This document shows, one piece after another, positions 35,643 through 43,995 of a stretch of 64,000 nucleotides of DNA. Source of the DNA: Achromobacter sp. UMC46 (lineage in GTDB: Bacteria > Pseudomonadota > Gammaproteobacteria > Burkholderiales > Burkholderiaceae_B); NCBI RefSeq assembly GCF_014170335.1, contig NZ_LZZS01000024.1:89592-153591 (forward strand). Direction: 5' to 3'. Each line of letters starts with the position of its first letter. Position 1 is the first letter of the stretch. The position numbers and the translations under genes are program-made. The notes beneath the pieces were generated by a model that was not told the DNA's origin, made no database searches, and was given only the letters and a program-made list of their open reading frames with translations.

Positions 35643-35922
35643 TACGGGCCTTTGCCCATTTCCTTTTTTCGTCCACTCAAATCACCGACAGGGAGGCTGC
35701 ATGATGACTCACCCCATGCCCAACGCCATCCCGCGCGTGTCCCCGCGACGCCATTAAGTCGTCGCCCGCGCGGATCCATCGCTAGACCGTTACCTAGCGA
35801 CTGGTCCTCCGTGCCCGCTCCAAACTCCTGAACGCAGTCGCCGGTGCCCTTGGCATCCGGCTTGTTATCCCTCTTTCCTCACAAGGACATCCTGGCGTGT
35901 CTTGTGCCGCCAGGCCATTGTT
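35643..35922 (+). promoter_or_regulatory. Long structured 5' leader with upstream ORF (candidate attenuator/riboswitch)
   Basis: The gap 35494-35922 holds no ordinary gene. After the promoter come a strong Shine-Dalgarno and an 18-codon ORF (35701-35757), then four hairpins. GCGACG/CGTCGC (35745-35765) spans the ORF stop. TCGCTAG/CTAGCGA is at 35779-35800. A nine-pair stem GCCGGTGCC/GGCATCCGGC (35840-35861) is followed by T-rich sequence. CCTGGCG/CGCCAGG (35891-35914) holds the only AGG that could serve as ribosome site for the exporter start. This looks like a leader sensing translation or a ligand. I match it to no named riboswitch. Confidence 0.5.
35701..35757 (+). CDS. Putative 18-residue leader peptide
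   Basis: Reading frame MMTHPMPNAIPRVSPRRH, with GGGAGG at 35691-35696 correctly spaced from either of its first two ATG codons. That is a far better ribosome site than the downstream exporter gene has. Four prolines and three arginines in 18 residues recall proline/arginine-rich leader peptides such as MgtL that stall ribosomes, but the likeness is general. The stop codon lies in the loop of a hairpin (35745-35765). Confidence 0.4.
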   Translation: MMTHPMPNAIPRVSPRRH

Positions 35923-37809
35923 ATGGCTAGAAAAAAAATTGACTTTCGAGGACAGGCCTTTAAGGATGTCCTGAGCTTCACCTTCCGCCACTGGGGCCTG
36001 CAACCCTGGCGCACGCTTGTCATCGTGGTGCTGGCGCTGCTGTCGGCGGTGGCCGACATCCTGACCCCGATGTACGCGGGCCGTCTGGTCGACGCCGTCG
36101 CGTCCGGCTCAAGCGGCAACGAGCTGGCCTGGAGCGCCGCCATCACCGCCTTCTGGCTGCTGGTGGCGCTGGGCGTGGGCGGCACCTTGCTGCGCCAGGC
36201 CGTGTTCCAGAACATCATCACCTTCACCTTGAAGATGATGAACGGCATCGTGTCGAATGCCTTCTATCGCGTGCAGCGTTTTTCCACCGACTGGCATGCC
36301 AACAGCTTCGCCGGTTCGACGGTGCGCAAGATCACGCGCGGCATGTGGGCGGTCGACATCCTGAACGACACGCTGCTGGTCGCGCTGCTGCCGTCCGTCG
36401 TGATGCTGGTGGGCGCCACGGCCCTGCTGGGCGCGCATTGGCCGCTGATGGGGCTGGTGGTGGGCCTGGGTTCGGTGCTGTACATCGCCGTCACCGCCGC
36501 GCTGTCGCTCGGCTTCGTGGCGCCGGCCGCGCGCCTGGGCAACGCCTGGGACACGCGCATGGGCGGCGCGCTGGCCGACGCCGTCAGCTGCAATGCGGTC
36601 GTCAAGGCCTTCGGCGCGGAAACGCGCGAGGAAGTCCGGCTGGACCGCGTGGTCAACAAGTGGCGCAACCGCACGCGCCGCACCTGGGTGCGCGCCACGC
36701 TGAACGGCGGCATCCAGGGCGCGATGCTGGTGGCGATGCAGGCGGCCATCCTGGGCGCGTCGCTGCTGCTGTGGTCGCGCAACCAGGCGACTGTGGGCGA
36801 TATCACGTTCACCTTGACGATGTTCTTCGTGCTGCAAGGCTATCTGCGCGACGTGGGCATGCACATCCGCAACCTGCAGCGCTCGGTCAACGACATGGAA
36901 GAACTGGTGGCGATGGAACGCCAGCCGCTGGGCGTGGCCGACCGCGCCGGCGCGGGCGCGATCCGCATCACCGCGGGCGAAATCCGCTTTGAGGACGTGA
37001 CGTTCCGCTACGGGTCGCACAACACCGCGCTGTACGACAAATTCTCCGCGCGCATCGCGCCGGGCGAACGCGTCGGGCTGGTGGGCCATTCGGGTTCGGG
37101 CAAGACCACGTTCATCAAGCTGATCCAGCGCCTGTACGACGTGAACGACGGCCGCATCACCATCGACGGGCAGGACATCGCCCAGGTGAAGCAGGCGTCG
37201 CTGCGCAGCCAGATCGCCATCGTGCAGCAGGACCCGGTGCTGTTCCACCGCACCCTGGCGGAGAACATCGCCTATGCCCGTCCCGGCGCCTCCCAGGCCG
37301 AGATCGAGCAGGCCGCCCGGCTTGCCAGCGCGCATGATTTCATCATGTCGCTGCCCAAGGGCTACGACACGCTGGTGGGCGAACGCGGCGTGAAGCTGTC
37401 GGGCGGGGAACGCCAGCGCGTGGCGATCGCGCGGGCGTTCCTGGCGGACTCGCCCATCCTGATCCTGGACGAGGCCACCTCCAGCCTGGACAGCGAAAGC
37501 GAAGTGCTGATCCAGCAGGCGATGGACCGGCTGATGGAAGGCCGCACCACGCTGGTAGTGGCGCACCGCCTGTCGACCGTGCGCGCGCTGGACCGCCTGC
37601 TGGTGATGGACCGTGGCCGCATCATCGAGGAAGGCAGCCACGATGCGCTGATCCGTTTGAAGGGCGGCCTGTACCGGCGCCTGTTCGAACGCCAGGCCCT
37701 GGAACTGACCAAGGGCCTGACGCCGGCGGAACTGCTGCAGGACGGCGCCACGCCGCCCCCTCCCAAGGAGGAAGACGTGGACGAAGGCGCCTACGCTTTC
37801 GGCAAGTAA
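35923..37809 (+). CDS. MsbA-type ABC exporter half-transporter (TMD-NBD)
   Basis: A 628-residue exporter half-unit, expected to work as a dimer. Six membrane helices occupy residues about 35-330, then an ATPase domain with Walker A GHSGSGKTT, Q-loop VQQDPVLFH, signature LSGGERQRVAIARAFL and Walker B ILILDEATSSLD. A charged Pro/Glu-rich tail follows. Start ATG 35923 (MARKKIDF). A long leader with an upstream ORF and a hairpin covering the start region precedes it, so expression is probably controlled after transcription starts. The substrate is unknown. Confidence 0.9.
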   Translation: MARKKIDFRGQAFKDVLSFTFRHWGLQPWRTLVIVVLALLSAVADILTPMYAGRLVDAVASGSSGNELAWSAAITAFWLLVALGVGGTLLRQAVFQNIITFTLKMMNGIVSNAFYRVQRFSTDWHANSFAGSTVRKITRGMWAVDILNDTLLVALLPSVVMLVGATALLGAHWPLMGLVVGLGSVLYIAVTAALSLGFVAPAARLGNAWDTRMGGALADAVSCNAVVKAFGAETREEVRLDRVVNKWRNRTRRTWVRATLNGGIQGAMLVAMQAAILGASLLLWSRNQATVGDITFTLTMFFVLQGYLRDVGMHIRNLQRSVNDMEELVAMERQPLGVADRAGAGAIRITAGEIRFEDVTFRYGSHNTALYDKFSARIAPGERVGLVGHSGSGKTTFIKLIQRLYDVNDGRITIDGQDIAQVKQASLRSQIAIVQQDPVLFHRTLAENIAYARPGASQAEIEQAARLASAHDFIMSLPKGYDTLVGERGVKLSGGERQRVAIARAFLADSPILILDEATSSLDSESEVLIQQAMDRLMEGRTTLVVAHRLSTVRALDRLLVMDRGRIIEEGSHDALIRLKGGLYRRLFERQALELTKGLTPAELLQDGATPPPPKEEDVDEGAYAFGK

Positions 37810-37816
37810 GGGAGGT

Positions 37817-38449
37817 TCAGGCAGGACGCTGCGCGAAGGTCAGCCGAAGGCCGAAACCGATCAGCGCGGTGCCGAACACCACGCTCTGCGCCTTCTGCGC
37901 CCGGGGGCTGGATGACATCCAGCGCCCCACCGCCCCGCCCGCCAGCGCGCAGACGACGTCGAATGCCAACCCCAGGCCGACCAGGATGACGCCCAGCACC
38001 GCGAACTGCTGGCCGATCGGCCCATGGGCCGGCGATACGAACTGCGGCAGCAGCACCGAGCAGAACAGCAACGCTTTCGGATTGAGCACGTTGGTCAGCA
38101 CCCCGGCCAGCAGCGCGCCGCCCAGGCCCGAACCGCGCGGCGGCTCCTGGCCGGAGGCGTCCAGCACCATAGGCCCGGCACGCAGCAGCCGCACGCCCAG
38201 CCACATCAGGTAGATGCCGCCCACGGTGCGCGCGGCATCGAACGCCCACGGATGGGTCTTGAACAAGGCCGCCAGTCCCAACGCGGCCAGCGTCACATGG
38301 GCGGCGCGCGCGATGGCCAGCCCGACGGCCACCGCCAACGCCTGCCCCCGGCCACGCAGCACCCCGGTTTCCAGCAGCAGGATCATGTCCGGCCCGGGCA
38401 CCACGTAGACAATCAGCAAGGCCCCAAGAAACATCGCCATATCGGCCAT
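37817..38449 (-). CDS. LysE/RhtB-family amino acid exporter
   Basis: A 210-residue membrane protein of the LysE/RhtB translocator family. The typical N-terminal YVVPGPDMILLLETGVLRGR, the HVTLAALGLAAL segment and GVLTNVLNPKALLFCSVLLPQF are clear. It exports amino acids or related compounds. It is divergent from an Lrp-type regulator gene (38585), a common arrangement in which the regulator senses the amino acid. Start ATG 38449. Ends 7 bases from the convergent ABC exporter. Confidence 0.92.
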   Translation of the reverse strand: MADMAMFLGALLIVYVVPGPDMILLLETGVLRGRGQALAVAVGLAIARAAHVTLAALGLAALFKTHPWAFDAARTVGGIYLMWLGVRLLRAGPMVLDASGQEPPRGSGLGGALLAGVLTNVLNPKALLFCSVLLPQFVSPAHGPIGQQFAVLGVILVGLGLAFDVVCALAGGAVGRWMSSSPRAQKAQSVVFGTALIGFGLRLTFAQRPA

Positions 38450-38522
38450 CGCCGCTCTCTCCCACGCAGGCTCAACAAGGCGACCATTCTAGGAAAATCG
38501 GGCTGGCATGTGCTTGCAATTC

Positions 38523-38550
38523 ATGCCAATCCGATTACCATGATTGGCAT
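38523..38550. promoter_or_regulatory. Inverted repeat, probable Lrp-type operator
   Basis: ATGCCAATC (38523-38531) and GATTGGCAT (38542-38550) are perfect 9-base inverted copies separated by 10 bases. They lie between the divergent LysE-type exporter and Lrp-type regulator genes. Probable binding site of that regulator, controlling both genes. Confidence 0.55.
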
Positions 38551-38584
38551 ATCCATCTTCTTTACTTACCCATTTCTTCAGTCC

Positions 38585-39067
38585 ATGCCAAAACATGAAC
38601 TAGACGCCTACGACCGGCGCATTCTCGAAGCATTGCAGCAGAACGGCCGTCTGACCAATGTGGAGCTTGCCGCGCAGATCGGCCTGTCGCCTTCGCCCTG
38701 CCTGCGCCGCGTGCGCATGCTGGAGGAAGCCGGCGTGATCCAGGGCTATGAGGCCCGGCTGGCGCCGGACGAAGTCGGCCTGGGCCTGACCGTCTTCGTC
38801 GGCGTCAAGGTGGAACGGCACCACGAGCGCGACGCCGACCAGTTCCGCAAGGAAGTCAGCGCGCTGCCGGAAGTGATCGCGGCGCACCTGGTGTCCGGCG
38901 AATCCGACTTCCTGCTGCAAGTCGTGGTGCCGGACCTGCGCGGCTACGAACGCTTCCTGCTGGGCACGCTGCTGAAGCTGCCCGGCGTGAAGGACATCCG
39001 CAGCAACTTCGCCATCCAGACGGTCAAGCCCCAAAGCCCGCTGCCGCTGGATCACCTGGGCAAGTAG
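38585..39067 (+). CDS. Lrp/AsnC-family transcriptional regulator
   Basis: A 160-residue Lrp/AsnC regulator with an N-terminal helix-turn-helix (LDAYDRRILEALQQNGRLTNVELAAQIGLSPSPCLRRVRMLEEAGVIQGY, residues 6-55) and a C-terminal RAM domain. Start ATG 38585 (MPKHELD) gives the standard length. Divergent from the LysE-type exporter; likely activates it in response to an amino acid and binds the repeat at 38523-38550. Confidence 0.92.
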   Translation: MPKHELDAYDRRILEALQQNGRLTNVELAAQIGLSPSPCLRRVRMLEEAGVIQGYEARLAPDEVGLGLTVFVGVKVERHHERDADQFRKEVSALPEVIAAHLVSGESDFLLQVVVPDLRGYERFLLGTLLKLPGVKDIRSNFAIQTVKPQSPLPLDHLGK

Positions 39068-39078
39068 CCCGGCCCCCC

Positions 39079-39753
39079 CTACGGCATGGCCGCCGCCGCC
39101 CGCTCCACCGCCGCCCGCCGCCGCTCGAAGCGCGCCTGCGACAACTCCATGTAGCGCTCGACCACCGCCGGCTCGGACGTCTTGGGCGTGCCGCCCGGAA
39201 ACGGCGGCTTGGGGTCGTATTCGATCTGCAACTGGATCAGCTTGGCGACGTCGTCGCCACATAGCGCCGCCACCACTTTCAGCCCCATGTCGATGCCCGA
39301 GGTCACGCCGCCGGCGGTGTAGACGTTGCCGTCCACGCACAGGCGCTCTTCACTGGGCGTGGCGCCGAAGTGCGACAGCAGCTCGCGCGCGCGCCAATGG
39401 CTGGACGCCCGCTTGCCGCGCAAGAGGCCCGCCGCCCCCAACAGCAACGACCCCGTGCAAATGCCGAACAGATATTGCGCGCCCAGCCCCTGCCGACGCG
39501 TAAACGCCACCCAATCGGGGTCGACAATGGCATCATCCGTGCCCGGCCCGCCAGGCACGACCAGCAGGCCGCATTGCGGCGCGGTGGCCAGCGTCTGGGT
39601 GGGCACGAATTGCAATCCGCGGTCGCATCGCACCGGATCGCGCGTTTTTGCGACAAAATCCACGGTGAAGCCCGGCGCGTTCGCCAGGACCTCATAGGGA
39701 CCGGTCATGTCCAATTGGGTCAGCCCTTCGAACAAGAGAAAATTCACATGCAT
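39079..39753 (-). CDS. DJ-1/PfpI-family protein (isonitrile hydratase-like)
   Basis: A 224-residue DJ-1/PfpI protein with an N-terminal VNFLLFEGLTQLDMTGPYEVL, VVPGGPGTDD, the nucleophile elbow FGICTGSLLLG with its cysteine, and SSHWRARELL. Relatives annotated as isonitrile hydratase or cyclohexyl-isocyanide hydratase look like this, but the family is broad. Divergent from an AraC regulator with its own DJ-1-like domain (39820), a frequent pairing. Confidence 0.85.
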   Translation of the reverse strand: MHVNFLLFEGLTQLDMTGPYEVLANAPGFTVDFVAKTRDPVRCDRGLQFVPTQTLATAPQCGLLVVPGGPGTDDAIVDPDWVAFTRRQGLGAQYLFGICTGSLLLGAAGLLRGKRASSHWRARELLSHFGATPSEERLCVDGNVYTAGGVTSGIDMGLKVVAALCGDDVAKLIQLQIEYDPKPPFPGGTPKTSEPAVVERYMELSQARFERRRAAVERAAAAMP

Positions 39754-39819
39754 GACGATGCTCCTTCAAGAACGCCAACGCCCAGCATAGGCGGACGCGC
39801 CGGCGCCGTTGCGCCACAA

Positions 39820-40737
39820 ATGGCGGAAAACGCGCCACAACGCGTGCTGTTCATGCTGTTCGACGGCTTCCAGCCGCTGGACCTGGCCGGCCCCTGGCAG
39901 GCGTTCAGCTCGGCCAACGAAGAGGCGGGAATGCCCCTCTACCAGTTGAACACCATCGCCGCCGCGCCCGTGGTCAGCACCTGGGAGCAAGGGCTGCGCA
40001 TGCAGGTGGACGTCACCTTCGAGGACGATGGCGACGCCCCCGTCGACATGCTGCTGGTGCCGGGCGGCCCCGGTGTCGACCGCGCCAGCGCCCATGCGGA
40101 AACGCGCGCATGGCTGCGCCGCCGCGACGCCGGCGCCGCGCGCACGTGCAGCGTCTGCACCGGTGCATTCATACTGGCCGCGGCGGATCTGCTCAACGGC
40201 CTGGCCGTCACCACGCATTGGCGCTCGGCGGACCGGCTGCGCCAGATGTATCCCGCCCTGCGCGTGCAGGACGACCGCATCTTCATCGAAAGCGGCAAGT
40301 ACTGGACGTCCGCCGGCGTCACGGCAGGCATCGACCTGGCGCTGGCGCTGATCGAACGCGACCACGGCGCGGCGCTGGCGCAGCAGGTGGCGCGCCGGCT
40401 GGTCGTCTTCATGCGCCGCGACGGCGACCAGCGCCAATACAGCCAGACGCTGCGCCTGCAGGACCGCGTGGCCGCGCCTTTCCGCGACCTGGTCGAAATG
40501 ATCGAAGCCCGCCTGTCGGCGCGCTGGTCGGTCGACGACATGGCCGATGCCTGCCATATGTCGCGCCGCACGTTCCAGCGCAAATTCGCGGCGCACTTCG
40601 GCGTGGCGCCTACCGAAGTGCTGCGGCGCCTGCGCGAAGAACGGGCCAGCGCGCTGCAAAGCGCCGGCAAGATGCCGCGCAAGGCGGTCGAACGGCACGT
40701 GGGGCCATTGCACGGCCGGCCGGACCCGCTGGCCTGA
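39820..40737 (+). CDS. GlxA-like AraC-family regulator with DJ-1 domain, short C-terminus
   Basis: A 305-residue protein. An amidase/DJ-1-like sensor domain (QRVLFMLFDGFQPLDLAGPWQAF, VPGGPGVDRA, SVCTGAFILAAA, THWRSADRL) precedes an AraC DNA-binding region (RWSVDDMADACHMSRRTFQRKFAAHFG). Only the first of the two AraC helix-turn-helix units is present; the protein ends about 37 residues later in a sequence unlike the normal second unit. The next gene starts 2 bases after its stop. I use ATG 39820; ATG 39748 would overlap the divergent gene start. Confidence 0.75.
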   Translation: MAENAPQRVLFMLFDGFQPLDLAGPWQAFSSANEEAGMPLYQLNTIAAAPVVSTWEQGLRMQVDVTFEDDGDAPVDMLLVPGGPGVDRASAHAETRAWLRRRDAGAARTCSVCTGAFILAAADLLNGLAVTTHWRSADRLRQMYPALRVQDDRIFIESGKYWTSAGVTAGIDLALALIERDHGAALAQQVARRLVVFMRRDGDQRQYSQTLRLQDRVAAPFRDLVEMIEARLSARWSVDDMADACHMSRRTFQRKFAAHFGVAPTEVLRRLREERASALQSAGKMPRKAVERHVGPLHGRPDPLA

Positions 40738-40738
40738 C

Positions 40739-41119
40739 ATGCCGATCACCGACAGCCCCTGCCCGCAATGCGGCCATCCCCAAGCCACGCGCACGCAGGG
40801 CATGAGCCTGATCGCGGAATGCGCGCATTGCGGCTGGATGGTGGCCACGACCAACCCGGCCCACCCGTTCCATGACCGCACGCCCTACACGGTGCGCGCG
40901 CGCCCCCAAGGCATCACGCGGGCGACGGCCATCGCCCGCCTGTCGGCGACGCTGGGCACCGGCGTCCACGCCGCGCGCGCCATCCTCGACCAGGACTCGC
41001 CCGTGGCGGAAAACGTCTACGCCTTTGAGGTGATCCGGCTGCACAAGCTGCTATGGCCGCAAGGCCTGTCGCTGCAGGTCACGCCGGAATTCCCCTGGGA
41101 ACTGGACGACAGCCTTTAG
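40739..41119 (+). CDS. Hypothetical zinc-ribbon protein
   Basis: A 126-residue protein with two CxxC knuckles (C8-C11 in CPQC, C28-C31 in CAHC), so an N-terminal zinc ribbon is likely. A later helix segment (ITRATAIARLSATLGTGVHAARAILDQ over residues 60-86) is loosely reminiscent of the ribosomal L7/L12 C-terminal fold. Begins 2 bases after the AraC-type gene. Function not recognised. The 3' end overlaps the convergent SDR stop by 4 bases. Confidence 0.6.
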   Translation: MPITDSPCPQCGHPQATRTQGMSLIAECAHCGWMVATTNPAHPFHDRTPYTVRARPQGITRATAIARLSATLGTGVHAARAILDQDSPVAENVYAFEVIRLHKLLWPQGLSLQVTPEFPWELDDSL

Positions 41120-41838
41120 CCGGCCAGCCCCACCGACATACCGCCGCAGACGTACAGCAACTGCCCCGTGATGAAGCCCGCGCGGCGGTCCAGCAGCATG
41201 GCGACGCTGTGCGCCACCTCTTCCGGCTGGCCCACGCGACCCACGGGGATGGAGGCCTCCAGCGCCAGCGTCTTGGGCTGGCCCGGCGGATTCGACTGGT
41301 TGAACAATTCAGTCGCGATCGGCCCCGGCGATACCGTGTTCACGGTGATGCCGTCGGCGGCCAGCTCCAGCGCCCAGGTTCGCGTCATGCCGGCCAAGCC
41401 GGCCTTGGACGCCCCGTAGACCGTCCGCCCGCCTTTGCCCAGCGCGGCGCGGCTGCCGATGTTGACCACCCGCCCGTAGCCCGCCTGGCGCATGCCCGGC
41501 AGCAGCGCCTGCATCAGCAGCACGGGCGCCGTGACGTTCAAGGCCATGGTGCGCAGCAGGTCTTCTTCGGACACGTCCTCGATGTTGGCCACCTGGATCA
41601 TCCCGGCGTTGTTGACCAGGTGCAGCACGGGCCGTTCGACGGCCAGTTCGCGCGCCGCCTCGCGGGTGGCGGCCGCATCGCCCAGGTCGACCGAGCGGAA
41701 GGTTTCGCCGGGCAGCGCCTCGTCGGGCGGCCGGCGGCTGAAATTGACGACCTGGTAGCCGTCTTCGAGCAGCCGCGCCACGATGGCGCGGCCGATGCCC
41801 CGGCTGCCGCCGGTGACCAGTGCGATGGGGGTGTTCAT
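41116..41838 (-). CDS. Short-chain dehydrogenase/reductase (FabG-like)
   Basis: A 240-residue classical SDR with TGGSRGIG (9-16), NNAG (76-79), Ser129, Tyr141 and Lys145 (YGASK), and the PGPIATELF loop. The C-terminus FITGQLLYVCGGMSVG is typical. ATG 41838 overlaps the Bug-receptor stop as ATGA, so the pair is one leftward unit facing the cyclase/CoA-ligase/GntR operon. Probably a catabolic alcohol dehydrogenase or ketoreductase. Confidence 0.9.
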   Translation of the reverse strand: MNTPIALVTGGSRGIGRAIVARLLEDGYQVVNFSRRPPDEALPGETFRSVDLGDAAATREAARELAVERPVLHLVNNAGMIQVANIEDVSEEDLLRTMALNVTAPVLLMQALLPGMRQAGYGRVVNIGSRAALGKGGRTVYGASKAGLAGMTRTWALELAADGITVNTVSPGPIATELFNQSNPPGQPKTLALEASIPVGRVGQPEEVAHSVAMLLDRRAGFITGQLLYVCGGMSVGLAG

Positions 41839-42830
41839 TGCGCGGTGATTCCTTTGTCTTTGATGAGACCGCCCCATTTCTTGCGTTCGTCGCGCTCGAA
41901 GGCGGCCAGGTCGTCGCCGAAAAGCGTACCGGGTTTGGCGCCCATGGTGGCGAAATTGGTGGCGATGGCCTGGCTTTGCAGGCCGCTGCGGGCGGCGTCT
42001 ATCAATTGCTTGACCACAGGCGCCGGGGTGTTGCGGGGCGCGTACAGGGCGAACCAGGCCGTGACGTCGAACCCCGGCAGGCCGGATTCGGCGACGGTGG
42101 GCAGGTTCGGCACCGACGGGTCGCGCTGGCCGGACGTGACCGCCACGCCGCGCACCAGGTTGCCGTCCTTGATCTGCGCCAGCGCGCCCGGCAGGTTGTC
42201 GAACAGCAGGTCCACCTGTCCGCCGGCCACCGCCGGCAAGGACGCGGACGTGCCCTTGAACGGCACATGCAGCATCGTCACCCCCGCCATCGACTCGAAG
42301 TACGCGCCCGTCAGATGGACCGACGAGCCGATGCCGGGCGAGGCGTAGGTCAGCTTCTTGTCCGGCGATTGCTTGGCCGCCTTGATGACGTCGGCCACCG
42401 TCTTGTAGGGCGACTTGGCGCTGACGGCGATCACGTTGGGCGTCGTGGACACCAGCGCGATCGGCACCAGATCGCGTTCGGGATCGAACGTCATGTTGCT
42501 GTAGAGGAACTGGTTGATGGTCTGCGTGCCGATCGTGCCCAGGCCCAGCGTATAGCCGTCCGCCTTGGCGCGGGCCACATAGGCCATGCCGATGTTGCCG
42601 CCCGCGCCCGGCTTGTTCTCGACCAGCACGGTCTGCTTCAGGCCCGGCTGCAGCGCATTGGCGATGGCGCGGCCGAAGATGTCGGCGCCGCCGCCCGGCG
42701 GATACGGCACGACGACGGTGACGGGATGGTCGGGATAGCCGGCGGCGTGGGCCGCGGGCAGCGCCACGGCGGCCAGGGCGGCGGCTGCCAGCCAGCGCCG
42801 CCCGGCGCGCAGGTGCACGAAATGCGTCAT
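41835..42830 (-). CDS. Bug-family tripartite tricarboxylate receptor (TctC-like)
   Basis: A 331-residue periplasmic receptor. Signal peptide ends near LPAAHA-AG; then YPDHPVTVVVPYPPGGGADIFGR and VENKPGAGGNIGMAYVARAKADGYT across residues about 32-95, the hallmark of Bug receptors. TAGGAG lies ahead of ATG 42830. No TctA/TctB membrane partners are in the window, as is usual for the many orphan Bug proteins of Bordetella and Achromobacter. Probably binds the small carboxylate degraded by the adjacent operon. Confidence 0.93.
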   Translation of the reverse strand: MTHFVHLRAGRRWLAAAALAAVALPAAHAAGYPDHPVTVVVPYPPGGGADIFGRAIANALQPGLKQTVLVENKPGAGGNIGMAYVARAKADGYTLGLGTIGTQTINQFLYSNMTFDPERDLVPIALVSTTPNVIAVSAKSPYKTVADVIKAAKQSPDKKLTYASPGIGSSVHLTGAYFESMAGVTMLHVPFKGTSASLPAVAGGQVDLLFDNLPGALAQIKDGNLVRGVAVTSGQRDPSVPNLPTVAESGLPGFDVTAWFALYAPRNTPAPVVKQLIDAARSGLQSQAIATNFATMGAKPGTLFGDDLAAFERDERKKWGGLIKDKGITAQ

Positions 42831-42893
42831 GGTCTTGTCTCCTATCGAACCCGCTGGTTGCGGATTTCTTCTTAAGGCGTTGGGGATACTCAA

Positions 42894-42911
42894 AGTACGT
42901 AAATACGTACT
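42894..42911. promoter_or_regulatory. 18-base palindromic operator
   Basis: AGTACGTA-AA-TACGTACT is a perfect palindrome with 8-base arms, placed between the divergent Bug-receptor and cyclase genes. A TATAGT sequence that could be a -10 element overlaps its right edge. The GntR/HutC-type regulator encoded in the rightward operon (45615) is the likely ligand. Confidence 0.6.
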
Positions 42912-42951
42912 ATAGTTATAAAAACATAGAAAACCGATAGGAGACAAGCAA

Positions 42952-43992
42952 ATGAAACGCTGGACGCAACGCCCCGAAGGATCTACCTGGGGCGACTTCG
43001 GGCCGGACGACGAACTGGGCCGGCTGAATCTGCTGACGGAAGAAAAGGTGTTGCAGGCGGTGCGCGAAGTGCGCACGGGCAAGGTCTTCTGCCTGTCGCT
43101 GCCGCTGGACCTGCCCGGCGGCAACGTGCTGAATCCGCGCCGCCATGCGCCCGTGCTCAAGCCGACCTTCCGCGAAGGCACGCCCTATCTGAACTTTGCG
43201 ATGTCGCAGGTGCAGCCCGAGGCGGTCGACGTGCTGTCGGACGACCAGGTGACGATGTCCATGCAGTACTCCACGCAATGGGACGGGCTGTGCCACGTAG
43301 GCGCCCTGTTCGACATCCAGGGCGACGGTGAAGCCCGCCGCGTCTACTACAACGGCTACGCCGCCGGCGTGGACGTGTTCGGCGGCGCCGACCCGGACGC
43401 CTCCGGCGACGCCTGCTGCCCGCCGGGCGGCTCCTATGCCCGCAAGCTCAGCGTCAGCCGCTATGCCGAAAAGGGTATGCAGGGCCGCGGCGTGCTGGTG
43501 GACCTGGCGCGCGCGTTCGGCCCCGGCCGCACGCTGGTGGGCCACGAACCATTGCAGACCGCGATGCGCGACCAGAACGTCGTCGTAGAGCCCGGCGACA
43601 TGCTGGTGCTGCGCACCGGTTTCGCCGAAAGCCTGGTCGCCATGAATGGCCAGCCCGATCCGCACGCGCTGGAACAGACCGGCGCCGTGCTGGACGGCGC
43701 CGATGCCGCGCTGCTGGACTGGATCACCGCCAGCGGCGTGGCCGCCATTTGCGCGGACAACTACGCGGTGGAATCCTACCCGGCGCGCACGTCCGGCCCC
43801 GGCCATTCGATCCTGCCCCTGCATCATCATTGCCTGTTCAAGCTGGGCGTGCCGCTGGCGGAGCTCTGGTATCTGAAGGACCTGGCCGATTGGCTGCATG
43901 CGCAGGGACGCAACCGCTTCCTGCTGACCGCCCCGCCCTTGCGCATGCCCGGCGCGGTGGGTTCCCCCGTGACGCCGATCGCCACGGTGTAA
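42952..43992 (+). CDS. Cyclase-family (kynurenine formamidase-like) metal hydrolase
   Basis: A 346-residue protein of the cyclase family that includes kynurenine formamidase and isatin hydrolase. The segment STQWDGLCHVG is a variant of the metal-binding H-x-G-T-H-x-D site, seen in the longer subfamily; RGVLVDLAR, LRTGFAES and PLHHHCLFKLGVPLAELWYL follow. GGAG precedes ATG 42952. First gene of a three-gene rightward operon with an acyl-CoA ligase and GntR regulator. It probably hydrolyses a cyclic amide or ester. Confidence 0.85.
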   Translation: MKRWTQRPEGSTWGDFGPDDELGRLNLLTEEKVLQAVREVRTGKVFCLSLPLDLPGGNVLNPRRHAPVLKPTFREGTPYLNFAMSQVQPEAVDVLSDDQVTMSMQYSTQWDGLCHVGALFDIQGDGEARRVYYNGYAAGVDVFGGADPDASGDACCPPGGSYARKLSVSRYAEKGMQGRGVLVDLARAFGPGRTLVGHEPLQTAMRDQNVVVEPGDMLVLRTGFAESLVAMNGQPDPHALEQTGAVLDGADAALLDWITASGVAAICADNYAVESYPARTSGPGHSILPLHHHCLFKLGVPLAELWYLKDLADWLHAQGRNRFLLTAPPLRMPGAVGSPVTPIATV

Positions 43993-43995
43993 GCC

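Noticed and set aside
35779..35800. Guanidine-II (mini-ykkC) riboswitch hairpin.
   Set aside because: Loop sequence is not ACGR and there is no matched second hairpin.
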